Assembly: GCF_023973825.1 (NCBI RefSeq)
Contig: NC_090114.1
Coordinates: 248,001 to 312,000 of the forward strand
Direction of reading: 5' to 3'
DNA from: Plasmodium brasilianum
Lineage: Eukaryota; Apicomplexa; Aconoidasida; Haemosporida; Plasmodiidae
DNA length: 64,000 nucleotides
How positions within the stretch are numbered: position 1 is the stretch's first letter; each line of letters begins with the position of its first letter. The notes beneath the pieces were generated by a model, which made no database searches, was not told the DNA's origin, and saw nothing but the letters and a program-made list of their open reading frames with translations. The position numbers were made by a program, and so were the translations under genes. Positions 13,756-27,220 of this stretch are shown in pieces.

Positions 13756-16700
13756 CTTATAATTAATAAAAAAAAAATAATAAATTACATATAGTGAGCA
13801 AATTATTTCTTTTCAGAATTTTTCTATGAATACATATTATAAGAAAAACAGTATTACAAAGAATATGTATAAATAACAATTTTACGAAATTGTGAACCTG
13901 CATAATACAGGGCATTTTAAAAACTGTCCTAAACATTAGATTATTCAAAATAAGAATATTAAAAATATATTAAAAATATATTTATATATTAAATAAAAAT
14001 ATATATAAAATATTCATAATTTTTATATATATTATTAAAAACATGCAAGAAAAAATAATTAATATTTAAAAAGAACGACTTCTTAATTTTTCCTGGATAA
14101 TAAATTATAATAATACATAATTATTAACATGTAAGTGTAACATCTACAACTATGAAGTGACAAGTACAACAGATAATATAATAAGAAGGAATAATAATAT
14201 TTAAAAAATTGATCACTTATATCAATATCTGATAATATAATTATATATCATCAATAGAACATTTCCTTAAATTTTCATTCATATAAGTTATTTCATATAT
14301 AAATACATTTATTTTTATCACATATCGTTATTAATTATATATTATTGATGAAAATGTTTTTATTATTATTATTGTAAGAAGTTCTTATTTAAAATACACT
14401 CCTATGTGTACATATATATATAATTATCATAATAAAATAAATTACATCGTTTAATTACATAATATATCTTTATAAATTTAAAAATGAAGTAATTATTAAT
14501 TATAAGTAAATTCTTGTTATATTATACATTAAAACATATATAATAAAATAATTTTATATTATATAATAGTAAAATGGGAAATAAATTATTAGAGAATAAT
14601 AATATCAAAATATCTCTAATACATTTAACAAATAAAAACTCATTTACCTGATATATCCTATGTATCTTCAATATTTCTCTATTTTATCCTTTGATAGTTT
14701 TGTGTCTATATATTTTGTAATGTTCACTTATTAAATTTCTTATTAAAATTTTTAAATTAATATTGTTAATTTATGTGCTATAATATGAATACTTATGTTA
14801 AAGGTTAATTATTAATATTCTGATAAACATAGGATAAATCCTTGAAATAATAAAACAATAATAATTTTCTTTATATTCATGAAAATATTATCTGCTTACG
14901 TGTTATTTATTATTTAAATATATATTTATTTAAATTATTCTTAATTTCTTCTTATTAAATGACATTTAAAAAGATGGATATAAAAGTAGTAAACACAAAA
15001 TGTGGATAAACTAGATTTTACATATTTGGTATATTTCAAAAGAAAATATATAACAGACAAATTATTTAAATATAAATAATAATATATTTTTAATTTATTA
15101 TCTCATTTTGAATAAAGAGACTATTCCTATTTTTTTATATTAATAAAATTTCGAAATTATTAATATAGATTATTAAATAATTCTTTATCTTCTGTGTCTA
15201 TTTACAAAAAGAGGAAAACTGCTTTAACTGTAATTATAATAAGAATTAAATTAAATATATTATTAATTATTTGTATTAATATGTTCTTTTTTTTTAAGTT
15301 TTTACTATGTAATTTTATTTTGTATGTATACTATTCAATAAGTAAATACAATTTTCATATTTCATAATTATCATTACTGATTATTCCTAATATTAAATAT
15401 ATTTAATATATTACTAGAAATACATTTATTTTTGTGTATCTGCGTAACTACTCTGTTAACATATATAATTATATTTCATTTATTTATCTGTACTATTCTG
15501 TGCATGTTCAATGATCACTCCTAATAATTATAATATTAACTAGCGTATTTATTATTTGAAATACATAATTATATAGAACCATACATTATTGCATTTACAA
15601 ATTCCTAAGTTTACATGTAAAAAAATTTTTTCTTTTTATAAAAAATTAAATATCAGTTACTTATCATGTTATAGGCATAATTACATTAGCAATAGAAAAA
15701 ATTTGAAAATATACTAAAATTCTTTATCATGAGTGCAAAAAGTTAAATTCACTAATACTTCACTAAATAAATATCATGTTTTATTAAATGAAACTCTTTT
15801 ATTTTATTATTTTTCTTTTCATATATATCCATTATTATTTGTAGCCATGCATTAATAACTATAATGATATATTTATAAATTAATTTTTTCAATTTCATTT
15901 ATTATTGTGCATTTAGATACAATTATCTATATATTCTATAAACTCAGGCATATTATTATATGTATAATAAAATTATGTGTAATTAATATGTAATATTTAC
16001 CATGCTTGAAAATAATATATCCTATATTATATATAATTAAAAGAGTAGAAAATAAGTATATAACATTCAAATTACATTTAGTTTTTTCTTATATTAAGTA
16101 GAGAAAAAACAAATAAATTTTATAATATTGTTTTTATTAAAGCGAAAATTGTGTGTTTTAATTATAATATACTACTGTTATTGTTACTCTATGCCATTAT
16201 TAGTAGTTGTATTTATGTCCAATCTTTTTTTCTTGATTTTATGAGTTACGTATATTAGAAATTGCATTTTGTTTCCTATATATATATAATATTGTGATAT
16301 ATCTAAAAGATTGATATTACCCAATATCTTTAGAATAAATAGAGATCATTTAAAAATATGAAATGTATAGTTAAACATATCTATTTTTTCAACATATTTT
16401 TATTTATGATTTTCATTATCACTTTTATATCATAATTCATTTCATATGTTATAAAAGCATGTAAAATAAAATATTAAATTTATTTACAAATATAAATATA
16501 AATTTTTATATTTTATTTATTATTATTTGAGTTATTAATTTTATATTATTTTAATTTCTATAATAAATACGGACACTTTATCAAAATAAACAAATTTATA
16601 TATTTATTAGTAGATTTGACAATATAATAAAAAAAATAATCAATGTATTTTTATAAATTATTTTACAATAAAAAAAAATTCTCAAAACTTAATTATCTTC

Positions 16701-19700
16701 ATTATATTTTAATTCCCAAATAAGATAATTAATAAATTTATTTTATAAAAGATAACTTGTTCCATAGGTAGTAAATTATTGAAAAATAATCACTATAAAA
16801 AAAAATAGTAATACATAGAAGTAAAAAATTTCAGCAATTATTTGTAATTTTCAAAAAAATAAGGATATAAATCTTATAATAAAAATTCAAAGTAAAATTT
16901 TTTACATTTTACTAATCGGATTCATAAACAATGCTCAGGTATTATGTTATGAAGGAGATACTTATTTTGCAGTAAGTGTATATATCTATGATTTTCTGGT
17001 TATATTCTTTCTACAAATTACTTATTTTATTACTGCTTAAGTTTTTCTTTTCTTTATTATTCTTCTTTTTAATTACATTCTATATAAACATATTTTTTAT
17101 TGAAAAATTTTGTATATATATTTCATATTTATTAAAATAACAGAAATTACCTTGTTCATTATGTATAATACATACATAAAAAAAATATATATATCGGAGC
17201 ATAATATTTTTGACAAATGTATTACAAATTAACATTTAATAATTATTTAATTAGTCCTACACTTATATCACTTTATAGCAAATAATTTTTATAATAAGTA
17301 CTATACACCAAAGCATAAAAGAAGAATTTTTATAATATTTTATATTAATATATATACAATAAAACTATTTATTAAGAATAAATATGGTAAAGATTTATGT
17401 TTAATAAATAAGATCCGTACATAAAACTAGTATAATTAATGAAATTAATTTTATGGAATAAGACACTCTTACATAACACGTAGTAACTGAATATCTGTAT
17501 GAGATGATAATATATCAGTCCAAAAATTCATAATAGTACTTTGTTAATAATATAACTTTTCATTGTTAATAAAATATTAAATAAAAAATAAAATCAAAAT
17601 AGATAAAATAAGATAAAAAAAAGTAAAATAATAAATATAATAACAAAAATGATTTATTCTACTTGACGTATAAGAATAAGATATGATTAATTATTTTTAA
17701 AAGATTGAAATATCTATTATCATTATTGTCCACATTCTCTGAAACATCATATCCATTCCACATAACATATATTTTAATATAATATTTTTTGTCTCCCTTT
17801 CATCTTGTGATAATAATATATTAGTTCTTTAGTATTATGTGATATTTGCAACGATTTTATTATCTGAATATTTATAAAAGGTATATAAACAGAAAAAGAA
17901 CTTTTTTTTTATAATTTGATAAATTTATTTATTCATTAAGAAACTTTCCTTAATATTATATATATATATATGTATGAAACACGAAGTAGAAAAAAATATG
18001 AAGAAACTATTCCTCTATGTTACTATTCCACGTTATTGAAATGAAACTATTTTCAAAAAAAAAAGCATAAATATAGGAGTGCTAACTAAAGTAAAAGATT
18101 ATTTTTTCCCATCAAAGGTGCAATAATTTAATGCCATAACATCTTTAAATATGTAAAAAAATCGTTATATGTGCTCAAAACTGTCATGAATAGATACATT
18201 TATTTAGTTGATTATTTTATTATTATTTTTTTTTCTATAAAGTATTTTTTTTTATATGTAAAATACAAATATGAAACATAAAATTGGAAAGAGCAGTTTT
18301 AAATATATTTTAGTAAAAATATCCGATGAAGTTATTTATAAAAAAGACAAACATCTTTTAAAATTATATCTGGTTCAAATAATTCTACTTATAATTACTC
18401 AAAATATATATAAATATTAAATGTCTAACTGTACAATTTTAAATTTTTGTTAATAATACTTTTCCAAAAAAAAAATAAAACAAAACGGATTCTTTGGTTC
18501 TTAATGTTTTTATTTTATATGTGGATTAAAGGAAAATATGTAAGCAGAATAGATAATCAAGCTTATATTACTAATATAGTAATTAGTTTTTTCATAATCA
18601 TTTTATCATTAATACTGTAATCTCGTTTGTTATACTTTTTAAACATTATTTAATAATTAAAAAACATAATCTATAATATGTATTATTTAACAGCAGTGAA
18701 TATGATAAAAAAAAAAAATAATAAAATAAATTTTATTTTATTATACAAATTATAATTTAACAAATGATACACACAAAATATGTAAAACTTTTATATACTA
18801 ATATTCTTAAAGTTTCATTTTAGGAATGAAAAAAATTTATATATTTCAAAAAGTACATTCCAAATTAATGGATTTATTATTATTCCTCCATATTACTAAA
18901 AATAGAATATTGTAATTCTTGTATAATTAAAAAAAAAAATTATATTATTATTACTTAAATTTATTAAATATAAGAGTATAATTAAATTTCTTTTTTTTTT
19001 TTTTTTGTTAAATATAATATAAATTTATAAGTTCGATAGATATAATATTTTTAAGATAAGAAAAAAATATGAAAGTAAATTTAAAAAAAAACATTTTTAG
19101 TAATTATAATTAAAAAAAAAAATACAGTAATATATAATACCAAATAAAATAATTTTCAATATAAAATAATGTATTTATGATATTGCAAGAAAGAATATAT
19201 AAAATATTGTACTTCGGAAAATTTGTGAATATATTAGTTTTTTTCTTGAAAATATAATACATTCCGAAACATCGAATTTATTTTTTATTGATCCATAAGT
19301 AAATACTAGCACAAAATAATGTATATAATAATAACTTTTATACAACTAATATAAATGAATTAAATTATATTTTTATATGAAATATACCTATAAAGCAGAG
19401 ATATTTATATTTCTAAATATTTATTCCTCGCTGCTTGTTGCACTTATTGAATGCACACACAATTAGAAAAATATTATATATATTCAATATATTATTTAAA
19501 TTGATACTAATTCGTATCTGAAAATTATATTTCGAAAAATTAATTATAAAGAAAAATATAAACAAAATTATTAAAATTTTAATCGGTTTCATAAATCATA
19601 TTACTTCGGAGCATTGCACAAACATAAAATAGCTATTTTTTTAAATCTTGTCATCATATGTATATATATTTATATATATAGTTAATATAAACATATTTTA

Positions 19701-21589
19701 AAATATTCTCGGTTCTAAACCTATAAATATTTCTTTTATTTGGAAGTTTCTTACATTGAAAAATATTACAAATGTTTATTTACATAAATAAGTATAACGC
19801 AAATTAATAAACAGTACTATGTTTTATGAATAATATATAGTGGTACAAATTATAAAAACTTAAAAGAGCAGAATTTGTAAATATTTTTTAAATTCTCTAT
19901 AGAATAACAATGTTGGAATTTTTTATGTTTATTTACTTTTCATTGAATATGTTTAGAATGTGATATTTATTAAATATTCTTGTATGAGTGTAAATTAATT
20001 ATTCATATTCAGCCAAATATGAATATCAAATATAAATAATTTTTATTTTTTCCCGAAATATATAATTTGTACTTGAGGAAATATTCACATTATAAATAAA
20101 TACATTTATTGAATTACATATATATATATATATATTTTTATTGACCCCTTAATATTATTTGAATTGCTGGGTATATTATGTCACTTATAATAGTAACATC
20201 TTCCGAATAATTTTTTTATAATAATATAGTTTATATTTCTGCTGTTAAGTGATGTTATTAATGTTATAATAAATATGGTTTATATAATTTTTTTCATTCA
20301 CAGATTTCTTAAAAATAAAGAACAGTACACAATATATATTTTCAATGAATCCATCATTAAGTATAACATCATGCCGTTAAATCAAAATCTTTTACTGTAT
20401 CGTCGGAACTAAACTAACATAAACACACATTTCCATCATTAATCAAGTCCGTATTACAAAAAATATAATAAAATAAATGAAAGATTATTACTTCAAAAGA
20501 GTACAAATGAAATATAATAAATAATAGCATTTAAATATAATAAAAAATATTTCTTAAATTATATTTTTATTACAGTTCTATTATCTTTTCGGTATGCTAT
20601 TTAACATCACTATAAATTCTTCAGATATATTATTGCCCACTTTAAGTTATACATCAAAATTTTATTTTATTTTTTCTTATCACCGTTACTTAGTGTAATC
20701 TCTTTCATACATTAGTGTATTTTTACATAATTTAAACAATGGGACGAGTTATTTTTACTATAACTTTTTAAGAAAAAATCAAAATTTTAATTGTGTTAAA
20801 AAAAAAGAATAAAAATATTTTTATTTAATCAGTATAATAGAAATTGTACTTCAAATTTAACTGAAAACGAATTAAATAATCTGCATACTATATGTTAAAT
20901 TTGGAAAACATATTTACAAAGTCTATTTAATATTTCATTGATAATGAAATAACGTTGAAAGGTAACTTTATATAGTTGAACAATTTTTCCATTTTTTAAT
21001 ATATTACATAATTTTTCTTTTTAATCATAAATGAATTATAATATAATTTGAATATCCATAATATATTTTTAAACAATATATTATTTTCTATATATAATCC
21101 TTTACGAAATTTAAAAGTGCACACATAAAAAATATTGTAATTGCTATATGATGTGATTATCATGGTTTACTAAAAAAATTATACGTGAAAATAAAAAAAA
21201 TTTTAAACTTTACATGTATATATATATTGTATAAATACTTAATTTTTTTTCATTGTAAAGAACGTATACATGAAAAGAAATAAGATATATATTTTTTTTT
21301 TTTTTTTTGAATATTTTCTTAAAATTATTAGAATAGTACTTTTTAAAATACACATTTAGAGATTCTAAAATTTACATAAAAAAATTAAAATAAATTTGTT
21401 ACTTATTAAGAATGTAATAAAACAAAAACACTCGAAAACAATGCTTTCAGTAAATACATTTAGATTAAAAAATATTACAACAGTACAAAGATTATATATT
21501 ACATTGAATACGTGGAAATTTTTCAGTTTTTTCAAAGCTAAAATTATTATCATACTTCATAAAACTTATAATAATTTTATTATTTAAGA
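13756..21589. other. Long gene desert
   Basis: Almost 8 kb without a supportable intact gene on either strand. It is dominated by A/T runs, and reading frames are short and low-complexity. The only coding-like remnant is the signal-peptide-like piece around 16858-16971 (separate entry). No recognisable mobile element or tandem array was seen. Confidence 0.55.
16858..16971 (+). pseudogene. Orphan signal-peptide-like exon ending at a GTAAGT donor
   Basis: An open frame on the plus strand encodes a hydrophobic run (IFYILLIGFINNA) followed by a polar segment with Cys (VLCYEGDTYFA). It ends at a perfect GTAAGT donor at 16972. This is the usual look of the short first exon of a secreted Plasmodium protein, with a cleavable signal followed by the start of the mature chain. 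However, no ATG is in frame between the hydrophobic run and the upstream stop at 16822. No downstream exon could be recognised either. Most likely a decayed first exon. Chance is possible. Confidence 0.3.
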
Positions 21590-22228
21590 TTATTAATCAC
21601 AATTTTTCTGATATCTTTTACTATATCTGTCGAACTGTTCATATTCATATAATAATTAAGTCCTAATGCACATTTGATCCATATATATTTTCCACTAGGA
21701 CTGTTCATTTGTATTCTTTCATTTTTATCTTTAATTAAATTTAATTTTTACTTCATATTTATTACCTCATTGAAACGTAAATTTTAAAATATATTATTTA
21801 TTAAAAAAAATAAAATCAATAACTGAAAATTACCTCTTTCTTTTAATATTAAATTATTTTACCATGAAATAAAAAATTTAATTCAATGTTTTTATTATCA
21901 TTTAATTTTCTTATCACAATTTAACATCTTAAATATTATATATGTATATATTTTAATAGGATATATGACCTACTACATAGTATTGGATTAAAATTAAATT
22001 AACTCTTATATACTTTTTAATAAATTCATTTATATTATTAAGATTTATTAAAAAATGTTACTTAAAACATACAAAAAATCCTCTTCATTTTGGAGTACTT
22101 ATATTAATTACAGTGACATCATTTCTTTAACTACTACTCTGAAAGGTAAAATCCTGAATTATGAACCCTAAATAATTTCCTTCGTAATAATTTTGATCTG
22201 ATTTTTCCTCTTTAAATCTATTGTTCAT
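21590..22228 (-). pseudogene. Unrecognised decayed gene
   Basis: Two minus-strand stretches look like real coding sequence in an otherwise silent region. The first runs from the ATG at 22228 and reads NRFKEEKSDQNYYEGN then a mixed segment LGFIIQDFTF, then continues past stops through DVTVINISTP. The second, about 21590-21755, reads NERIQMNSPSGKYIW then CALGLNYYMN and SSTDIVKDI, and ends at a TAA at 21590. Codon choice and the balance of polar and aromatic residues resemble a structured protein, unlike random AT translation. At least three in-frame stops and an unresolved 300-base middle make it a pseudogene. I do not recognise the family. It lies upstream in the same orientation as no intact gene. 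Confidence 0.4.
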
Positions 22229-23013
22229 ATTATAAAATTATTCATATTTATACGTTTAATTTTTATATAATGACTTATAATGGATAATGTCTACAATTTT
22301 CATATTCTGAATTTATTCTATTGAATTTCATAGTCTACAAAATTTAAGAATTTTTGTGTTTTACCTTATGTATTCATTAATCAACTATAACTCATTTGTT
22401 GTTTATTTTAATTTTTCTTTTTTTAAAGTTTATTAGATCTATTTATGAATAAAGATCATTATTTTATTCAAATTTTATCCATTTACAATGTCGATTTTAC
22501 ACTATATTTTAATAACGCATACTTTAATATTTGTGAAGTATGTTGTTATACTGTAAAATATATTCTTACTAATTCTTTTTTTTTTTTTTCTGTTTCGTTA
22601 TATGATTGTACCTTCATTTATTTTTCCATAACTTCGTATTACTTGCATAAAATGAACTTTTAATAGATAAAGATATTTTAATTAGAGAAAATGTGCAGAC
22701 TGTAGCTTACATTTTACGGTATGTTATCCCCTTTTATCTCATTTTCACTACAATTATTTGAATGCAAATGTTCTCCTTCATTTACTATATTTTTCCTATA
22801 TTTTTTTTAAATATTACAGTTTTTATCCAAGAATCAATAGGAGTAAAATAATGTGAAAAAAAACAAAACAATAAATAAATTATATATATATATATATATA
22901 TGTATGTATATGTATAAATTAAATTCTGCTCGTATATATATGTGCATAAGTATGGATTTTCGTTTATGTAAAATTATTCGCACAAAAATAGTACGCCTTA
23001 GAATAATAAAATT

Positions 23014-23960
23014 TTATAAATATGGAATAAAAAACTGTTCAAGAATAAAGGATTTTAAAAAAATATATGTATTAACCTTATACAAAGTAAACAAAAGGAG
23101 GAATAATCGGAACATGAAAACAAAAACTCCCATCGCAATTGTAGGTACTATTCTACTATAACCCTCTAGCACCAGTTCAGAACTACGTACAACCATATCA
23201 TTATTCTTTTTAATTTCAAGAAACAATGCATTAGAACGAGAATCTTTATGTTGCAACTGACTAGCTATGCTTTTTAATTGTCCTATTTCATTAACACATT
23301 TTATATTATATAGTTTATTTTTCATATATTCATTAAGAAAAAATTGAATATTACTAGCGTACTTACTATATTTACCACTGAAATCGTAATTTTTTATAAA
23401 GTGATCATACAATTCAAAAATTTTCCTAACATTCGTACAATCATATTTATTGTATATATCATTGTTATTATTTACACCATAATTTTTAATATTATTAAAA
23501 TTTTCATCAAAATCATATAACATTTGCATTAAGTCGAATATTTCATTATGTTTGGCATTAATTCCAGCAATACCATTTTGATAGCCCATTAAACTATATA
23601 AATTTCCTTTACACATTGTATTAAATGTAGAAATCATCGACTTAAAATTTCCTTCTTCCAAAGCAATTACTGTATATTTATTTTCATTATCATTTAATTC
23701 ATTTCCATTTTCTAAGTTATATTTATTTCTTAATTCTTCAAATGTCTTATATAAAGAAAAATTTTTCAAAAAGTAAAGCTAAAAATATAAAAAAGGAAAA
23801 ATATATAAAGTTCAAAAAATATTATTATAGTATAATTAATTTCCCATTAAAGTTAAATATGAAGTGGAATACACATATAAAGGGCAACAAATAATTATTT
23901 TAATAAAATTTAAAACTGTACCGAAAAATTAGCCAAATCTTTCATATTTAAATGATCCAT
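23014..23960 (-). CDS. pir family protein with very short third exon
   Basis: Exon 1 (23960-23922) encodes 13 residues starting MDHLNMKDL and ends at a GTACAG donor. Exon 2 (23778-23077) follows a TTTTTAG acceptor in phase 0 and carries the family layout: LYKTFEELRNKYN near the start, spaced cysteines, and a C-terminal TM segment (IAMGVFVFMF...) ending LYK at the conserved GTTAAT donor position. The usual third exon encodes a cytoplasmic FTP-type tail of about 50 residues. Here the next acceptor (ACAG) is only 42 nt away and opens FFIPYL followed at once by a stop, so the protein is about 253 residues. Reading straight through the putative intron reaches the same stop. After that stop, the same frame still shows tail-like residues (LRRTIF). 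The gene is therefore either a tail-truncated pir or a recently damaged one. Confidence 0.75.
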
Positions 23961-25245
23961 AGTGCTTTAGGATAGGTATAATACATGAAATAATATAATT
24001 TGCAATTTTATAGTATATTCGCTTTAAAGTAATAACACCATTTGATTTATTTAACATCGATTTTTGTATTATTTTTTATTAACTACAAAAAATAAATAAA
24101 AATCTTTAAATAAAAATTTTGTTTACCTAAAAGATCCTTTCAGATTATATTAGGAATTAACGCCTTTAAAATAATTTTATATTATATAGAATTTATAATT
24201 ATAAAAATAAAATGAAATAAAATAGAACTAAAATTTGGACTATGACATTTCAAGTAAAATATAATTTAATTTTATAAAATATCATTTCTATATGCTTACT
24301 AATTTATAGATGTCGTTATGGTACAAAATAAAAATTTATGTTACACATGAAAAAATAAAAATTATTTCTAACATTCACAATATATTTAAACCTAATCTTG
24401 TAACAAAATATTTTGTGTATATACTCCTTTTTGTAACCTTAAAATAGTGATTGTACATGAATGGACTATATTTAAAAAAAAAAATTTCGAAGTAATCTAA
24501 TTTTTATTCTTAATTTTTCATAATTATAAAGTATTAATTTTTTTAAATGAATACATGTTAAATTATTCTCTATTTAATTTGCGTTATGAAGTTAAAAAAT
24601 TAAATAATTAGATACAATCCTAAACATATCTTATAACTAAAAATAAATAAACTAATAAAAGATACAAATATTATAAAAACTTAAAAATTATTAAAATAGG
24701 TACCTTTTTATTACATATACCAAAAATTTGATGTTACATTTCTTTTTTATTTATAAATGTATTCTTTAAAAAATCATGTAGACTTATTTATTATAAAGGT
24801 GTATCTTTATCATATTTCTGCGTATTATAAATTACAAAACTATTACATGAAGTTGTATATTATTAGCAATTATATACATGGAATAATATATGTATTATTT
24901 AGTTAAAATCTAATTAAGAATGCACACAAGTGAAAAAGATATGTTAAATTATTTTTCACAAACTGAAAAATAATTATTTTAATGAAGCAAACAATGAGCA
25001 ATACAAGTACCTTTTTAATTTTAATATAATAAAAATGTAATTGTGAATCGTAATATATATTAACTAAAACAGTTTTTATAATACACATAAAATGATGGCT
25101 ATGTAATTATAGCATTTAATTTGTTAATCTAGATACTAAAATAATATATAAAAGTGAATTTATGTCATATTAATGCATTTTATACAAGTCATTTATATGT
25201 TGATTATTTGTCGAACATATAATAATTCATGTAAATACCAATATG

Positions 25246-25282
<37 letters not shown>

Positions 25283-25492
25283 CAATATTATTTCTTCATT
25301 TCTTGTTCATATATTTTTGTAAAAGGACTTCTCTGATATTATTCAAATTAAATATTAAATACACAACCTACGGATATAATCATCTTGTTTAAATAATTTG
25401 CGGGTAGAACTAATTACTAATTATAAGGGTTTAATAAATTCTTTTGCGGCGAAATACATTATTATTATTATATAAATAATTTTTGAACGTGC

Positions 25493-25529
<37 letters not shown>

Positions 25530-27220
25530 ATATATATAACAGCCGTAATAAGTTATATTTGCATTATTATTAGTCGTGAGGAGCAGAAAAGAAAATATAA
25601 TTAAACATATTTCTTTTGAATATCTTATGAGTTAATAGATTTTTTCTAAATTTACATATCTCAAGGGATTTCATATTTTCATATTTGTATAATCTGTTCG
25701 ATATCTTCATTCCTATCAAATATGATGACATGTTTTACAAGCAACCTCACATACTTATTATAATATGGAAATACACAACTTGAACAATGATGATATATTA
25801 AAGATTTGAAAAAATTATTATATTACATTTGTCTTTTTATTTTTTTAATACATATATTTTATTTATTTGTTTTCTTAAAAAAAAGTTAAAGATAAGACTT
25901 TATGATAAAAGATATTATATACATATATATATATTATTTATCACAGCCGTTATCTTAATGAAGATATAATGATATTTAAATTATACATTAGTTCGTACAT
26001 ATGAATACTTATATTAAATTTTTTTTAATTTTTTTCTTATATATATATGTATAATACGTAAACGTAAAATATCCCATCAATGTATATTACTAAAAAGTGC
26101 ATAGTTTCAGTTAATATTTGGATAATATAATATTATGAAAGGGCTTAATTACTAGAATATCTTTATATTTCATTTTTCTTAACATTAATAAACTACTTAT
26201 ATCTTGTATTTTTTCCATGTGCTTTCATTATAAAATTTAATTGGTCCTATACTCTTTCTTGTACTATATCTCTAAATATCATTGTCCTATCTTCCTTATA
26301 TATATATATATACATTCTACTTGAATGTTTAATGAATTCTTGGTCCAAATTATCCTCTATAGTTCAATTTAGTTTCATTTTCTCAGCGTACCTTAATTTA
26401 TTTGTTAATTTTATAATTATACTTAATAACACATTTAGTAGCAATATGGAAAAAAAATCAAAACTAATTCTTCCCTTTTTTTATTAGATTATTATTGTAC
26501 CACAAAAAATTTCGTAGCTGTTTTATATAATTTGAAATTAGATAATTATCTAAATATAGTGCCTTAGTAAATCTTATAGAATCATCTATTTTTTGCATAT
26601 AACACGTCAACAAAATTGCGTGCTACATAAAGAGTAATAAAACACACTATGGAAAATACATCGTAATAATGTGAACTCTAAACAATGGAATTAAAGATAA
26701 GAACTTTTAAAATATAAAATAAAAAGGCAATAATATTTCCTTTTTGAAACAATTCAGAATTAATTTTTTCAGTATAATTATATTTTCATTAAAATTTAAA
26801 TTTTAGTTGTATATTTTAGTAAAATTAATTTTATATCGGGGGGGGGTGTTTTTTTTTTTTTTAAGGTTCATTTTGCAATATGCATCACTAATATAAATAA
26901 AAATATATACATATACATATATAAAAAAAATAATAAACCAAATAAAAATATTTTAAGAAAACAAGCTTTCCCCCCTCAACAAGGAATGAATTCATTAATA
27001 CATAATTAAAAAAGGGTACATACATATAAAATTATTGTCAAAAATACATAAAATATAAAAGTAATGGAAAATTATATATGAAGTTTTAGTACTTGTCCTA
27101 TTAGCCTATCTTCCGCAAATCATTTCAAATATATGTGTATTAAATATAAAATGTAAACTTTTAAAAATTATACAAACAATTAAATCAAGACAAGTTCCAT
27201 CAGGTAAACTGATATTTTCT
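23961..27220. other. Intergenic region between pir and EBL pseudogene
   Basis: About 3.3 kb with no supportable gene. It holds two TA microsatellites (25249-25277 and 25493-25517) and a run of nine G at 26838-26846 directly before a T-rich run. That G run is exceptional in this composition. Confidence 0.55.
26838..26846. repeat. G9 homopolymer
   Basis: Nine consecutive G residues followed by TGTT and then a 12-base T run. In DNA where G is roughly one base in ten, such a run is very unlikely by chance and probably arose by slippage. It lies about 370 bases beyond the last exon of the EBL pseudogene on its 3' side, so a role in its 3' UTR is conceivable. A single G run cannot form an intramolecular quadruplex. 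Confidence 0.8.

Noticed and set aside
22853..23161. Plus-strand 102-codon frame
   Set aside because: Its second half is antisense to the end of the pir gene, and its first half is TA-microsatellite translation.
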